This document shows positions 10,151 to 24,074 of a stretch of 53,552 bases of DNA, one piece after another. Location: assembly GCA_018398765.1 (NCBI GenBank), contig JAHBMJ010000224.1, positions 1-53,552 on the forward strand. Reading direction: 5' to 3'. Position numbers and translations under genes: made by a program. This DNA is from Chromera velia (Eukaryota > Sar > Chromeraceae). Numbering within the stretch: the stretch's first letter is position 1; every line of letters starts with the position of its first letter. The notes below the pieces were generated by a model, which had not been told where the DNA came from, did not search any database, and saw nothing but the letters and a program-made list of their open reading frames with translations.

Positions 10151-13100
10151 TTAGCTACCAATTAATGAATCTATGTAAAAGACCATGACGTCACCATGTT
10201 ATACAATGAATCATACAATGTCTAGATAAAGTATGCAGGGTTAAGTAAAAGGATTAATTGCCTTCGTCAAATTCTGACTCAACGGAGTGAGCGAACAAAT
10301 AGGCGAACAAGCTCTATATCCCTTTAATATCCCTTATATACATGCACATATCATCATACATGCAGTTTTAAATTAATGAAATTATGTTTATAGATATCAA
10401 ATAAAATCAATTAAACGAATAACTCGAGCTTGGATATTGAAAGAAAGCTTAGCAAACCGGTTTTCCAATGATTTGAAATTCTGTTTGCATGCATCATGAT
10501 GCAGTGCATTGCAAAGGTGCGCTGCGCGGCCAGCGCCATGAAACGTGGGCAGTGCAACGTCATTTGAGTGCCTCTTCGACCCAGCCTTTGCGAGTGCACG
10601 TGCATGCATGCGTGAATCGATCAGGCCTTAATTCGATCTCCCGCAGGCCAGCCCGTCGGCATGCCGGGGTCCTCATCCCAAGCGTGCGCGCGAGGGGAGG
10701 TGATTCAGCCAGTGCACGTCTTTCTCAAGCTTATACAGTTCATTGTTGTACTTCTAGCGGACCGTTTGCTTCAAAGTCTTCATCTGATTAACCGACTGGC
10801 CAAGTGAAAGAAAGGGTTGACGGATGCGTAGTCGGTCCAGCCAATCGCAGAGAAGTCTGATGGATCGATCACAAGGAAAAAAGGTGAAGGGAAAAAAGGA
10901 ACAACAGAAGACACACAGACAGAATCGGACACCCAGCGGGATGCGCCGATCCCCCGCATGAACTTATCATAGCAACCAAACATGCAGGCAGGAAGGCAGG
11001 CAGCCAACGACGGTTAACTGTCTGTCTGTCTGCATGGACGATCGATCAACCTGAACTGATCCTTCCTTCCATCGGAATTAGAAGAGGGCGGGACACGAAG
11101 GAAAAGCAATTAACGGCTAGGTCCCACCCACGCATACATCGATTCCGATAAAAAGCCAACACGACCAAAATGTCGAATTGAAGGAAGGCCACAGATCCGG
11201 ACAGAAAGACGGACCACAAACCCAAAGCCGTCTGACCAGCGGATGCGGCAGTAGAACTGTCTTCCTTCCATCACCGAAGAGCTGCGTGAGGAGGGAATCT
11301 GCCCCGCAGCCAACAAACCTCCCGCGTGTATGCTCGATCGTCTACTTGTCTTCCCTCCAGCGCAGTAAAACGCACTGCCGAAGTGCCGGCAAATCATCAG
11401 TCGAATTTATCATTCGCCAATTTGTCCGTTTGATTAGTTTTCTTCGAACCACCATGCCGCCTTTACCTCTTCCTAGTCGACTCAGCAGCGGCAAGACAGT
11501 GACAGCCTTAGCTCGACCGGTCTTCCTCTCCTCACCCTGCCTCTGACACTCATAGAGCTTGAGTCCCCTGCTTTCTCCTCCTTTTCAACCAGCTCTTGGG
11601 GGACAAAAAAAGAAAGAAAGAAAAAAAAAGAACAAAAAACGAAACACGCACACCAATAGTATAGGGCCGACAGACTTCCTGGACAGACGACACGAATAAC
11701 AAGATGCTCTTTCCTTTTCTGTTCTTTTCGCTTCCTTGTTTCCCCCTCTCGGAGAGGGAGCGAGAGCACCTCAATCAATCACGAAACGCTCTTCCTTCTT
11801 TTGCGATGGTTTCTGAGGATGAAGGCAGCCAACTTTGACGCCTTCAAGAGATCAACAGAAAGAAGCAAAGCCCAACCAGACCCGACCCCCCCCTCCATCC
11901 ACACGACGGACGAAGGAGCCCTCTGGGGGCCGTTTTACAGCAGAAAGAGAAGAAGAAGAAGAACCATCCGACTGAGCCGATCTCCGATTGAAATGCGGCA
12001 CAGTGCTACCTGCGTGACTTGTTTGTCACCTCCCACATTATTCTAATACTGCGATGAGGACCACCACCCCCTGCCCCTTTCCCTATACTCCCGCCAGGCC
12101 TCTGTAAGAAGGAACGCGCACATAAGGGAGAGGAGAGAACGGCACGCTTGCTGGCTAGACAAATGGGAGAGGGGGAGAGAGTGGACGTCCCCGCAGACTC
12201 GCTACTTTACGCTCACGCACCAGGGGGGAATGGGTAGAGCACATGGGGCGGAGAGTGGAAGGAAGGGAAGACTAGCCAGCTTTCTCTAGGTGCCCCCGGT
12301 TGATGACTACGCACCTGTTCGTGATTTGATTGAATTGGAGGAGAAAGAGAAGAGAGGGAGAGAAGTAATGAAACAATGAGTGGATGAGTGGACGTACACA
12401 CATGCTGACTGATGGAGCGAGGAGTGCCTTTTCCAATGCCCCCACGCACTCTCTCGTCTCGTCGTCCACCGTCGCCCCGACACGATCACATGCTAGGCTG
12501 CATGCTTGAATGCGAAAGAGAGACGGACGCAACGGCAGAAAGAGGCGAAGAGAAGGAATCTAAAGGGAGAATCATCGCTGGAATGACTCACCGACATTTA
12601 ACACAAAAAAAGAACAACTCGACACTCGAAAAGAGAAAGAAATTTCCTCAGTCGACATGCCTGCATGTCCCAGAACACCTCACGCTTATCATACACCTTC
12701 AACAGCACAGCGAGCAAACTCGTACAAACCTAAACAGAATCGCAAAAACACACACACATGATTTACCATCAAAAACGACATCAAGGCACATGGCAAGACA
12801 GAGGTATAACAAGCAGGCGAAAACAATCAAAGAATCCGTTCTCGTTTTGTGAAGGGCGGGTACGAAGTTCACCGTTTGCTCTATCATGAAATGAATGTTC
12901 ATCCCCTCTCCCTCCCCACGCACACGCCCACGGCACAAGGGCAGTCCAGCTGTTGGATCACTGACGCGGACATGACGAAGCCGCTTTTGAAGATCCACCA
13001 GAACTTCCCTCCCTCCCTCCTGCGTGTGTATACATACATCTGCATGCTCTCGAGCCACGCTCGGTCAATCTCTTCTTCGAATATCATTCACCCGATTGTT

Positions 13101-13305
13101 CGCCTTCCCAACTGCTCACTCACTCATCTCTTATCAGCCCCTCCTTCCACAAAAAACTTACAAAGGAGGGGAGCGAGGCTAAACATAATCCCATTTCTGC
13201 ACGCGGGCAGGATTGGATGCTTGTGAATCAATGAATCAATCAATAAATGAATTCACCAATACTGAAGAACCGCCTAATGACGCATTTTCGCGCTCAGAGC
13301 AGCAA

Positions 13306-13391
13306 GCAAACAAAAATTAAACGTGAAGGCAATAGGCAAACAAAAATTAAGCATGAAGACAACAAACATACAAAAATTACACACGAAGGAC
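13306..13391. repeat. Three-copy tandem repeat
   Basis: Three units of about 30-36 bp carry ACAAAAATTAA(A/G)C(A/G)TGAAG or a close variant. The array is short and imperfect. Confidence 0.6.
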
Positions 13392-16226
13392 GGAAGATAA
13401 ACACATGGTACCAAAGAAGGAAGAAAAAAAGGCCGTCGAGCGGACAACTGCAGCAGCGGCAGAACAGCTATACGCAGGCTAAACAAACGGACAAGCACTG
13501 CAAAGAGAATTACAAGCAACGAACAGCACAGCACGCAGTAAGAAGGAAAGACAGTCGGACCATGTCATCCATGCCAAAGAAAAAAAAAAGCAGCAAATGA
13601 TGCCGTGTCCACCTCCCTCATTTATCTTTCTAGTTTCTTAACCTTCGGCAGACTGCAGCCTGCGAAAGGAAGGAAAGAAGGAAACAAGACAACGAAACAG
13701 TCGCGAGACTGCTCTAGAAAAGCAGCTCCTTCATTGAGTGGGATCCGGACAGGAGTTTCATTCAAACAAAAGATTTGAAGGAAGGAAAGAATTGATGAGA
13801 GGAGAGGCACAGGCCCCAGGTGAGCACTTGGGACAGCAAACAAAACGACGTTGCAGTCGGATTGTCTGCCGCAAATGCCGCACACGCAACAAGCTGGAAG
13901 ATATTTTGGGAGGGAGATCTCACTATTCATTTCTTTGTTTTTTCCAGTGGAGAGGTGGAGGGATGAATTCATTTCCACGATCGTGCAAAGACGAGAGGGA
14001 GGGGCGTAGCGAATGACATGGGGGAAGCACAAGCCTCTCCGAATGTGGAAGAATGCACCGATCGGCTCTTCTCAATCGTCCTTTTTTTGTCTTTTAGAAC
14101 GGTCAACTTTCCTGCTTCTTCCTTTCTGTTGTGCTTCCGTCGCCCGACATGGAACAACACCTTTTCCCTTCGTAGCGTTGCCTCTCTCCCTCTCCCTCAG
14201 TCTCCCCAAAGCCGAAAAAACATTCGAAAAGGATTCACTCTGTTGGGGATCGCTCTCTTTCTCTCTCTCTCTCTCTCGGCATTCCTCATTTTATTTTTTC
14301 CTGCTCCTTCCACCCTTCACAATGCCGTTTGCTGACCTGTACTGGCTTTTTTGTTTATAGGGACGGGAGGTCTTTTTTTGTTTGCATCAGTGTCCCCGTC
14401 TCCACTTTTCTTTTTCACGCTACTGATGTTCCCTCTTTCCCTCTCTCGTTTTTTCGGTGTCCGGGCATCGTACGTCACAAAGTCTTGGACTGATCTAATC
14501 TCACCGAAAGGTGAAAAATGAAAAGGAAAGAAAAATGAGAACGGAAAGGCGGAAGAACTATCGAGTTGAGCACCAGCAAACAAACCATCAACATCCGTGC
14601 TTTATCTTTTTTTGAGGTGTGGCGTTCGAGTTCTTCCCGCCTTTCTTTTTCCTGTCGTCTGACTTACTGCACGCTTCTGCTTTGCCTTTCGCTTGTCTGT
14701 CAGAACTTTTCTGTCTCATTGTTTTGTTATCGTGGAACGGTTTTCCACCTCTTGTCCAACATGCATCAATTTTCTTTCTTTCCGTTTGTCTCTGCTTATC
14801 GTGCAACGGGTACCCTCTGCGACGAAACGAAACAGAGACAGACAAGCACCCCGAAACAAATGCACAAACAAAGTCGAAACACAACAGCAGGTAGGTACAT
14901 TGTGGGGAGAACACAGCCAGTCACGAAGCATCTGTTCTCCTTGAACAAATCCCTTTACATACACACAAAAAAACACAAACCAACAGACACACAAACAAAC
15001 ACAAGCCGACCGAGACACACAGAGAGAGAAAGAGATGAGCGAAAAGGCCGGCATTTTTGGTACAGAGAGCGAAAGAGACGGGGGACGAAGAAGAAGACAA
15101 GACGGAGTGACGAATGAGCAACCACCCCCCATTCACCCCCTTATTCGTACACGTATGCCTTGTTTGACTCACTCATACCTCCTGCAACTCATTGTATGTG
15201 TGCCTCAAATTCCGTCCCTTTTCATGCTCCGATGATATGACAGCAGCGGCAGCCAAGCATTGAACACGGAACGGAACACCACAACATTGCATAGGCGCGC
15301 AAAGAGAATACAAACAGACAACACGCGACGCCCCCCGCAACACAGACCTTGTGACTCGTGTCTTCCCCCCAACCACCCCACCGCATGCCGGCCCCCCTGC
15401 AGAAAGAATTGCGTGGCATATGCCCACACAAGACAAGCAAGAGGGATGGATGCATGCAGCCGGCTGGGAAGACAGCAAGGAACGGGCCGGGCAGGACGAA
15501 GGCGTATCAACTTACACCCACGCGAACATGCAAGGGCAAAGACGAACAGGTGCATGTAACTGGACTTATCGAGCAGTCACGAAAGAAGGAACGCATACCC
15601 CCCCCCCTCTTTTCCTTTCTTCCCTGGAACGAATTTGTTTGGCAAAAAGTGAATTCGTTTCTTTTTTGTTTCTTCTCTATCTTTCAGACCATGTAATGAG
15701 GAGGGAAAGAAACTCAGTTGCTTCCTTTCACTTCGCCATCCGAATTGAGCAGTGAAAGAGACACACCCACCTCATCTTGTCCTTTCGCTTCTTTGACTGA
15801 AATTGTCTTGTCTCGCGTCGTCTTGTTTGTTGTCTCTTGGGGGTCTGAATTGTCCTTGTCAGAGGAGCATCGGCTTGGGAAGGCGAACAGAATGACGACC
15901 TTTCCCTGAATTTACTTAATGCTTTCTTTCTCTTTCGTATGGAGACAGGCGAGGAGGACGCATTTTGAAGGAAGAACCATAGAAGGCTTCTTTATTTGAT
16001 GGAGGAAAAGGAGAAGGAAGGAGAGGGGGCTTGCAAGGTCGTCAAGCGACCATCCTACCAGTCAGTGCCCCTGACTGGCACTCACCTTTAGATGCACACA
16101 CGTTAGCGAATATGGAAGGAAGGAATGAAGGAAGAATAGAAATACACGCAGGTATGCCACGTCTGAAGAATTATGAGCGCATCCAGGTTGACCGACACAC
16201 AGACAAAGAAAGAGGGGAAGGAAGAA

Positions 16227-16229
16227 GGA

Positions 16230-16265
<36 letters not shown>

Positions 16266-16320
16266 AAAAGAAAGAAAGAAAGAAAGAAAGAAAGGAAAGA
16301 AAGAAAGAAAGAAAGAAAGA
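16227..16320. repeat. (GAAA)n microsatellite
   Basis: A nearly pure AAAG/GAAA tract of about 94 bp with a few interruptions. Open Lys/Glu/Arg-rich frames across it are by-products. Confidence 0.9.
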
Positions 16321-17189
16321 ATTGAGAGCAAAAGAGGACGAGCCATCGTCAGCACCTCACCATCTACTCGTATTAGAGAAAGCACCTACAACAGACACAC
16401 AGATAGAAAGATAGATGGATAGATGCGAAGAAGAAGAGACAGGAAGAGAAAAGTCCAAAGAAATGGAATGACATAGAGGGGGAGCACATCAATGATTGTT
16501 TCTATTGTCATTTCAGATACAGGGAAAGCACCTGTCAGAAAGCCAAACAAGTATCAAACCAGCTTCCGCCTTTGTCCGCTTGTTTCCGACACAGAACGAG
16601 TCCACTCTTTCTTCCTCCCTGCCTCCCTCCAACAATTGTGCTTTCCTTTGTCTTCACCCTTTCTTGCTTTGCTCATCGTTCTGATGCTCACGCCATTTAA
16701 CATGAAAGCGGTCGAGAACCTGCTTGCTGTTCTTCTCTTCCAGGAAAAACGTCCTGACCATTCCTGAACCTCGTGTGAACACACCCAAAGAAACAGAGAG
16801 AGACACGGAGAAAGAGAGGGGGATGTAGAGGTATCACAGCAAAGGGAGAAGGAGTCATAGAGATGAATGAAATAATCCAAAAGTCCTTTCCTTCCTGTCC
16901 TTGCCTGGATGGATGCTTTCTCTCCATCCATGCACCTTCTTGCCTGTTCAGTGCTTCGCGATCGCTTCCAGTTTCCGCGTTAGGAACATGCATTTGTCTG
17001 CCAGCCAGTTTCTTTCTTTCTTTTCCAAATTCGTTCTCCTTTCTTTCCTCGTGCATGCACGGGCAGTCCCTTGACGTTTCGGGATGCCCCTGCACTGCTC
17101 ACTTCCTCCTCCCCCACATCCCACCGGCACATCTCCTCCTGTTCCTATTTTGTTAATTGGTATCTATCGGCTGACACCCTGCAGGTGAA

Positions 17190-17228
17190 GACAGACAGAC
17201 AGACAGACAGAGACAGACAGACAGACAG
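17190..17228. repeat. (GACA)n microsatellite
   Basis: A tract of ACAG/GACA units with one interruption (GAGACAG). Confidence 0.85.
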
Positions 17229-18110
17229 CCAATTCCACCCTTGCTGCTGCCAGGTCATGACAGAAAAAAGTCACGGGTAGGGTCATTGATGAGTCAGGGA
17301 CTGGCTTTGATCTCCCTCCTCCCTCCCTTTATGGTTGCACAAAGCCGTCAGGCCTCTCCACGTGCACCTGCACCCCCAAGCATGTCATCATCTTCTCCTT
17401 CGTCTTTTCCCCCAATGGACCTGCCCGAGCTGCTAGCAGTCGATCTGACGAGACGCGGCGGCATTTCATTGTCGGAAGAGAAGAGAAGAGGAGAGGAGAA
17501 GACGGAGAAGAATGCAGCACAGCAAACCAGAGCAGAGCAGAGCAGACTGGAAAGGAGACAATCAACCTCCTCTAAAGCCATTCATCCATTCAATCTGATC
17601 TTGATTGCTGGTCTCTTTCCTCATTGTCCATCACTCCATAAAGGCTGGCTCATTCATAGATGATGCACGCTGACGTCCGGCCTCCTAACGGCCCCTCGCC
17701 GTCTTTCGTCTCTTTCATGCAGAAAGAACGAAAGACAGCACACAGACAGTAACATTGATTGATTCAACCATGCATTCACTCCCTTGAGTCTATTTGGGGC
17801 ACGTACTAAAGCCGGACGCACGCCAGCCCTCTGAGTCCGACTGTCTGCAGCACAGTCAGTCTCAGTCAGAAAGGAAAGCCCGTGGGAGGGCACAAAGAGA
17901 AACGACACGAGGACCGTTCTGTGCTGTGATCACCTCACCTGACTGACTGCCTCTTCTCTTCTCAGTCTCTCTCCCTCGCTCATTCAAATCTCTGTTTTCC
18001 CTTTCTTCTCTGAAGAGGCAGCGCAAGCAAGTCAAGAGAGAATGCATTCGCACCACACGAATGTACAGTCCCCTCCCTCCTCTTGCCTTGCCCTGCCCGC
18101 ATTTCTTTTG

Positions 18111-21100
18111 TCAAGCTCCTCCTCCCTCCCCTCCTCCCTCCTTGTTTCCCTTCCCCGCCCCGTATCTGACTGTCACAGTGAACGTCACGTCTCTCTCTTC
18201 CCCCTCCGGACCCCCGGAAGATCTCGGAAGCAGCAAGACGGGGGCGCCCCAGTGGAGGGGAAACATGGAACCTGAAGAAGAGGGGGCAGAGGAGGACTCG
18301 CCTCCTGCTCCTGCTCTTTCTCTCTCTTCCCTCTCCCCACTCGGAAAAGCCTCACTCTCAGGATCTGCTCCCGCAGCCCCCCCACTGCTCCCATCTCTTT
18401 GGGCTTCCTGTTGCTGCTGGGAGATGGCGGTGGATTCAGGAGGAAACACCCCCGAGGAAGATGCCTCAGCCTGAGGAGCAGCTGCAGTCCGCAGAGGAGT
18501 CCTAGAAAGACCGGCGGAGGCTCTGCCCCCACCGGTCTCTTCCGACAGGCCCCTTCCTATCAGGGACGACAGACGCAGCGCTGCCCTCTGCTGCTGCTGC
18601 TGCTGCGATTGGAGAGACGGAGGCGTCTGACTCGACCCCCCGACTGCAATTGCCGTCTCTGTCTCTCCAACGACTCCAGAGCCTGCAGCAGTCCTCCCGT
18701 AAATGGGCGGCATGGAGGAGACGCGAGTGTGGGCTGGATGAGGCTGCTGGTGGTGGGGATGAAATACACCCGTGAACTGTCTTTCCTCACATGCGCCCGT
18801 CCCCTGTCTTCTTTGATTCTGTTGTGACAGCATCAACTGCTGCTGCTGCTCAAACTGCCCCCCGCGAGAGGGCACCGTTAGGGGTGTGGGAATTTCATAG
18901 GGTCCTGAACCCGTGCTGCTCCACGTGCGCGTTCGGAAGAGATCGGCATCAGTCGGCGCATTTCCGGTCAGGGGAACGCGCGCTCGCTCTACGTCTCTCT
19001 GGGAGGCCGAAGAGGATTTTCCTGCCGTGCTTTGATGACTGGCTGTTTCGGTGGGGGAAAATCTGAACGACGCACCCGGTGCGACATGGGGGTGCAAGTG
19101 GGGTGGCAGGGGTGCTTGTCCGGTCACCCCTGTCGTCAGGTTCATTCCGGGGGGAATTTCGTCTCTGCCAAAGAGGGAGGAGACGGGTCCCCCCGGCATT
19201 AACGCCTGGTGAGATGCTGGATGCAGACCGGTGGGCAGGTGCGCATCTCCGGAAGCGACCGGAGGGAAGGCAAATTGAGGGGATTCCTGGTGAGACGAAG
19301 GGACAGCTGTGAGATCTACCTGCTGACCCCTGGTCTGGGTGTGCTGCCATCCGAGACGGGTCTGGTCGGACCCCAGACGCCCCGCCTGTGTTCCTGCGGG
19401 GCTCAGCGCAGCGGGAGAACCGGACACCCCCCCCCCCNNNNNNNNNNNNNNNNNNNNNNNNNNNNNNNNNNNNNNNNNNNNNNNNNNNNNNCCCCTTCTC
19501 GAAGTCTCCTCAGCAGATGTTCCCCCCATCCAATCTATGGAATGGGCGGGGTAGCCTTCTCCCTCCCCGCCTCCTACCTGCTCCGTCAAATTGAGCGGGT
19601 ACAGCGGAGAAAGAACGGGAGCCGACGGTGCCGTCATGACGGTGTCAGGCGACCTGGCAATGAAGCACTCAGCAGGGGGTCCCGCATATCCACTCAGGAG
19701 CCCCCTCACGTATTCTCTCTGTGCCGTCTCGTCTCCCCCCGTTGCAGCAGGAGGCCAAGAAGGAGGAGAGACTGATGACCCGCAAGGCGATCCGCCCGCA
19801 AGGAAAAGGGGATCGGGCCTCATTCTCTGTTGAGGGGAGGTCTGGAGGGGGAGGGGAGGCTGCTGCATGGGGCCTGGGGCATGGAGTGGCAGTTGCCCCC
19901 GGAGTATTGCTCCTCCTGTCCCCGATAGCCTCCTCTCAGGGAATCCTTCAACGAATGATGAGACACCCCCCATACCAACCTCAACGTCTCCTCCTCTGTC
20001 TCTGTCTCTGTCCGTCCACAACGGTCCCGAACGACCAGTCGGTCTGCTCAGACCTGCTGGAGGGTTCGCATGCACATAGGATGGGGGGGGATTTCCACTC
20101 GCCGTCTGCTGTGTGTGTCGGAAAGGAGCTTGCTGCACACCATGCACACCCACACCCTGGCCCCTGGACCCACTTGGGAGAGGCGGTGGGTTGGAGGTGA
20201 CCTTTGACGGCCGGATGTCTGTGCATCCTCCGATCGGAGTCATCGCTGAGGAGTCAAACGAGGACAGATGAAGAGGGGGGGGCGGGGGAAGGAGACCCGA
20301 GGTGACCGGGGGGGGACGGGAGGGGACCTGTGAGGGGCCGGGAGGCGACTTGCTGCCGGAGTTTTCTCTGCAAAATTCTGTTTTTTGGGACCGGTCTCCC
20401 CCACGTGCACCTGGAACTTCCGTTCCCTCTGCGCATCTCTCCCTTTCCCTCTCTCTTTCCTTTTCTCTTTCTCTTTCTCTCTCTTTCTGCCTCTCCTTCT
20501 GCCGTTGTCGTTCACGCTGTCGCTTGCCGTGTCTGTCTCTGGTCCTCGTGCGAGAGTTGTTTGCCAGCTCGTCAGGAAGTCTCGGCGGCGGTTCGCAGTA
20601 GTGGCAGTGCCCTGCAGGAAAACGGAATACAGGAATGCAGAGTGGATGCAGTGAACGGTAGTCATATGCTCTCTTCTCTCACAAAGCCCTCCTCCTTTTT
20701 TGAAACACACAAAATACGCTTCCCTGAGTGTCGGTCGCTCTTTTTCTCCCTCATGATCCTTGCTTTCATTGTCGTGAGAGGTCAATACAGAAGACGCGAG
20801 GCGGCCGAGGCTGGGAAGAAAAAAAACGCTTGGGCGTACTGAAAACATTCAAAATTGTGACTAGGGAAGAGGGCCTAATTGATTCCATCACAGCAGCAGA
20901 AGAGAGGAGAGGGTTGACCTGACAAGTTGACTTACCACAGAGCCAGCCCTTGGAGCACCCGGAGGGCGTCTGGGCCCAGTAACAGCGCTTGGTCGTGCAG
21001 AGACCACCTGGACGATGTCGGACGCTGCCTACATTGGAGAGGAGGGAAAGAAATGTGGGGGGAGGACCCTCTTCCCCTTCCCCCACTCTCTCTCTCTGAC

Positions 21101-22980
21101 TCCCCCCATGCACCCCTCGTTCTCTCTTTTCGTTCGTGCGCGTCTGTCCCGGACTCTCTTCTTCCTCTTCTTCTTCTTCCTCGCTCTCTCTCGCTTCTGT
21201 TTCCCCGGCACGCATGATGCCTGACGGAGAGGCAGACAGAGACCGGGGCTGCAGGTCCCCCCCCTCTGATCTGGTGCCACCTCTGTGAAAGAGGGGGGGA
21301 GGGGTTTGACAGCGGCGTTTGGATGATCCCGGCATTTTTGTCTGAGGAGGTTCGTCCTCCACCTCTTCTTCTTTCACTGTCTGCATCGGACCACCCTCCA
21401 TCTCCCCCCTCTCTCTGCCTCCTTCTAGCAAAGCGGCGGCCGCTTGCACCTCTTGTGACAGTGCAGCTGTAGAAGCTGCAGAGCGAGCGAAGGACCCAGA
21501 GGAAGACAGAACAGTAGATGAGAGGCAGACTGATGAGGCTGCACCTAGAGACGAAGACCGACAGCTGGAAAACAACGCACGGACGCTAGAGGAGGAAGAC
21601 GAGTAGAGTGCAGTCTGAGATTCTCCTCCTTCTCCACCGTCTCCCTCTTTCTCTCCTTCTCCCTCTGCCGAACGTCCTTCCCTGGATCTTGCTCTCTCCC
21701 ACCCGCCCACTGAAGCAGAAGCAGAAGCAGAAGCAGCAGAGATGTCCTCATCATTCCCAAGAGCAAGGGGAAGTGTCAGCGGACTTCCCTTTGCAGCTGG
21801 GAGACGGACGGAATCTTTTTCTCTTTCTCCATGTTCCTGATTCCCTTCCTGTCCTTTTTCTGCCCCCCTCTCTGCTGCATCTGAATGTTCACTTCTCTCT
21901 CTCTGTCTGCCTTCTGCCTCCCCTCCTGCCTCTCTGCTCATCTGCTGAGGCATAGCTGTTTGGGCAGAGGGGCTGGACTGCCGGTCTCCTCCTCCTTCTC
22001 TGTCGTTGACCTCTTTCTCTCGGTCTCCTCCCTCTGGGTCCCCGTCAGAAGAGAGAAGACACAGCGGTCGCCTTCTTCCCTTCTTGTCGAGGTAGATCGA
22101 GACGGGCAACGGGGGAAGAGAAGCTGACCGTCGGAGGGCACTCTTGGTGAAGTCAATCTGCTCGCAGACAGATGGAAAGCACAACTGTTTCAACAAAGAA
22201 GATCGGCAAGAGATCGGACGAGCAGGACTTGATGAGATGAGACAAAGAAGAATCTATCAGAAACCGGGTAGACAGACATACAAACATACTGACGAGAAAC
22301 ACACACTGCATACACCACACCCTCACGCGGACACTGACACTCACACTGAACGTGAGCGCGTACAGATAGAGACACCTGGAATGGGAAAGAAGGAGCGAAA
22401 TGAGAAAGCGATTGAGTGAGAGAGGACGCGGAGAAGCGATGACGACAAAGGAAAGAGGCCGGCAACCTCCTGAGATTTCACTATGCTTGATTGTCTGAAT
22501 CAAAAGTACTCGAGGAAGGAGAAACCAGATCACAGACATTCAAGCAGAGGGATTTCTGCTTCTCCCCCAACTGCTCTACCATCATGCGTGTCTGCACCAC
22601 CTTGAGGAATAGATTGGCGCCGGGAGAGGAAGAGATCGACCGACCGACCGAGTGAAAGTCCGTGACATGGAGGAAGGTACGGGGCCAGGTGAGCTTGAAG
22701 CCTTTGGGAACGACCAAATCCTCTGCAGCGGCAATGAGAGCGCGGGGGGAGAGAGAGGAGAAGGAAGAAACCAGCGGCGGGTCTATCGTCGTCTCCCTCT
22801 CTCTGGTTTCCTTCTCCCGCTCCTGCTTCTCTCTCTCCCTCCGCAAGGCCATCGTGCCTCTAGAGGCCTCACTTTCTAGGAACGGCCTTCCGTCCTTCCT
22901 CCTTCGCTTCTCCCAATATGTTCTGTCCCTGGTGTCGTGCTTGGAGAAACGGCGGAAGCTGTTTCTGATCAACTGTCCTC
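18111..22980 (-). CDS. CCCH zinc-finger protein, 5' end not resolved
   Basis: Three exons are phase-consistent on the minus strand: 22980-22538, 22157-20936 and 20611-18111, joined by GTCTGT and GTAAGT donors and GCAG acceptors. They give about 1,390 residues. The diagnostic feature is a zinc finger C-x8-C-x5-C-x3-H: C-Y-W-A-Q-T-P-S-G-C-S-K-G-W-L-C at the end of the second listed exon, completed by G-H-C-H-Y-C-E across the intron. Proteins of this shape, recalled from apicomplexans, dinoflagellates and chromerids, are presumed RNA-binding regulators. The first listed exon encodes Q-L-I-R-N-S-F-R-R-F and starts in phase 1, so at least one upstream exon with the start codon is missing; an ATG near 23228 followed by GTGAGG is not phase-compatible. 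After the finger come an Arg/Glu-rich helix and a very long Ser/Gln/Gly/Pro-rich tail, interrupted by a 54-N assembly gap. Confidence 0.75.
19438..19491. other. Assembly gap (54 N)
   Basis: The gap sits inside the last exon of the CCCH gene, right after a run of C on the left. Its length (18 codons) keeps the frame open as printed, but the true length is unknown and the frame across it rests on the gap size being right. Confidence 0.98.
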
Positions 22981-24074
22981 CTGCAGGAAAGGGAAAAAAT
23001 GAAAACAAGATTGCCAGGTTGGGACAAACAGGGTAGCAACACCGTCAGAATAGGAGACTGCAGCCTCTAAAAACCAAACGAAATTAGACAGGCGTGGAGG
23101 AAGTGAGAGAACCACAACTTCGGTGCTGCGCACGCTCACCACCTTGCAGAACCTTTAGCAGGACTATAAGACGCCCTCACCTTTGGTTTATCTCTGCCAG
23201 CTGTACGCTCAGTGGGACAAAACTCATCAGAGACTCAATTGTTGAATTTAATACGCATATGTCTCTTTGGCCGATACTCAATTTTGCGTCAAAATTCCCT
23301 GTGACTTCCCGTGACTCCTCTGACTACCAAACTTCTACAGCACGTGAACTGGCTCTTTGTCTAGGGCAGATACACAGAGGCATGTTTCCTTTATTGTCTT
23401 ATTGCGATGACAGGACAAGAATCGACAAGGACGAAACTTTCGATCTGGACGAAGGGAAGTGAAGATTGCACCCAAGATTGGGGTTGTCATACGCGCGGAA
23501 AGAAAAACATGCATGCATTGCCATGCAATTTCTGGCATTTTCTGCATGGCCCGCGCGCGGCCATTTCTGGCCTTTTGAACCCCCTATAGCTTTTCGCCGC
23601 GAAGGAGCCCGCCGCCCGCGGCCCCGCGCGCGGCGTCGCCCCCGTCGGCCGCGGCCGGCGCATGTGCAGTCAGCTATAGTGCCGTCTCCAATTTGTCTTT
23701 CTTGGTGACAGTCGTCTCCATGAGTGTGCATTTGTGTGCATCACGAACCATCACGATTTTTTCACGTCTTCACGATGTCTTCATGAAGGAATTGGTGTGA
23801 AAATGCCTTAACATATCCGAATGACCCCTTCTGATAATTAAGACTTGACGATCTGATTTGAGTTTCTTCCACCCTGTACGGTCATCTATCCAGCGTGGAA
23901 CAATCCTGATCCTGTGTCATCCAGTCATTCATTCTACTCCGCTCAAGAAAGGCTTCGGGATCCATGATGGAGACCAAATTCATTGGCCGGCACACTATTC
24001 TATAGGTTTTGTCATTTCTCGGAGTGGTATTCTTTAGCATTTCCTCCGGGTAGACGCGTCGTTTGACTGGGAGG
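22981..24074. other. Divergent intergenic region, CCCH / AT-hook genes
   Basis: The CCCH gene reads left and the AT-hook gene reads right from this interval. It must hold the missing 5' exon or exons of the CCCH gene and both promoters. A CpG-dense patch is annotated separately. Confidence 0.5.
23510..23665. promoter_or_regulatory. CpG-dense patch with TGCATGCA, candidate bidirectional promoter
   Basis: TGCATGCA lies at 23510-23517 and is followed by an abrupt CG-rich block (about 23546-23660) full of GCGCGC, CCGCGG and CGGCCG, in otherwise moderate-GC sequence. It lies between two head-to-head genes. TGCATGCA is a known binding site of ApiAP2 factors in Plasmodium; function here is inferred from position only. 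Confidence 0.4.

Larger units (their letters stand above)
10151..18110. other. 8-kb stretch without a supported gene
   Basis: From 10151 to about 10500 the DNA is AT-rich; after that it becomes purine/pyrimidine-skewed with long (GA)- or (CT)-rich tracts. Open frames of 60-180 codons occur on both strands but are low complexity, overlap each other and show no exon-like phase chains or domains. The right end presumably includes the 3' untranslated region of the CCCH gene that stops at 18111. I cannot exclude a non-coding RNA. Confidence 0.4.

Noticed and set aside
14566-15117. 183-codon frame and similar frames in the 10-18 kb interval
   Set aside because: They are low complexity, overlap frames on the other strand and show no phase-linked exons or domains.
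23094-23250. ATG near 23228 (minus) followed by GTGAGG as first exon of the CCCH gene
   Set aside because: It ends in phase 2, while the next exon requires phase 1.
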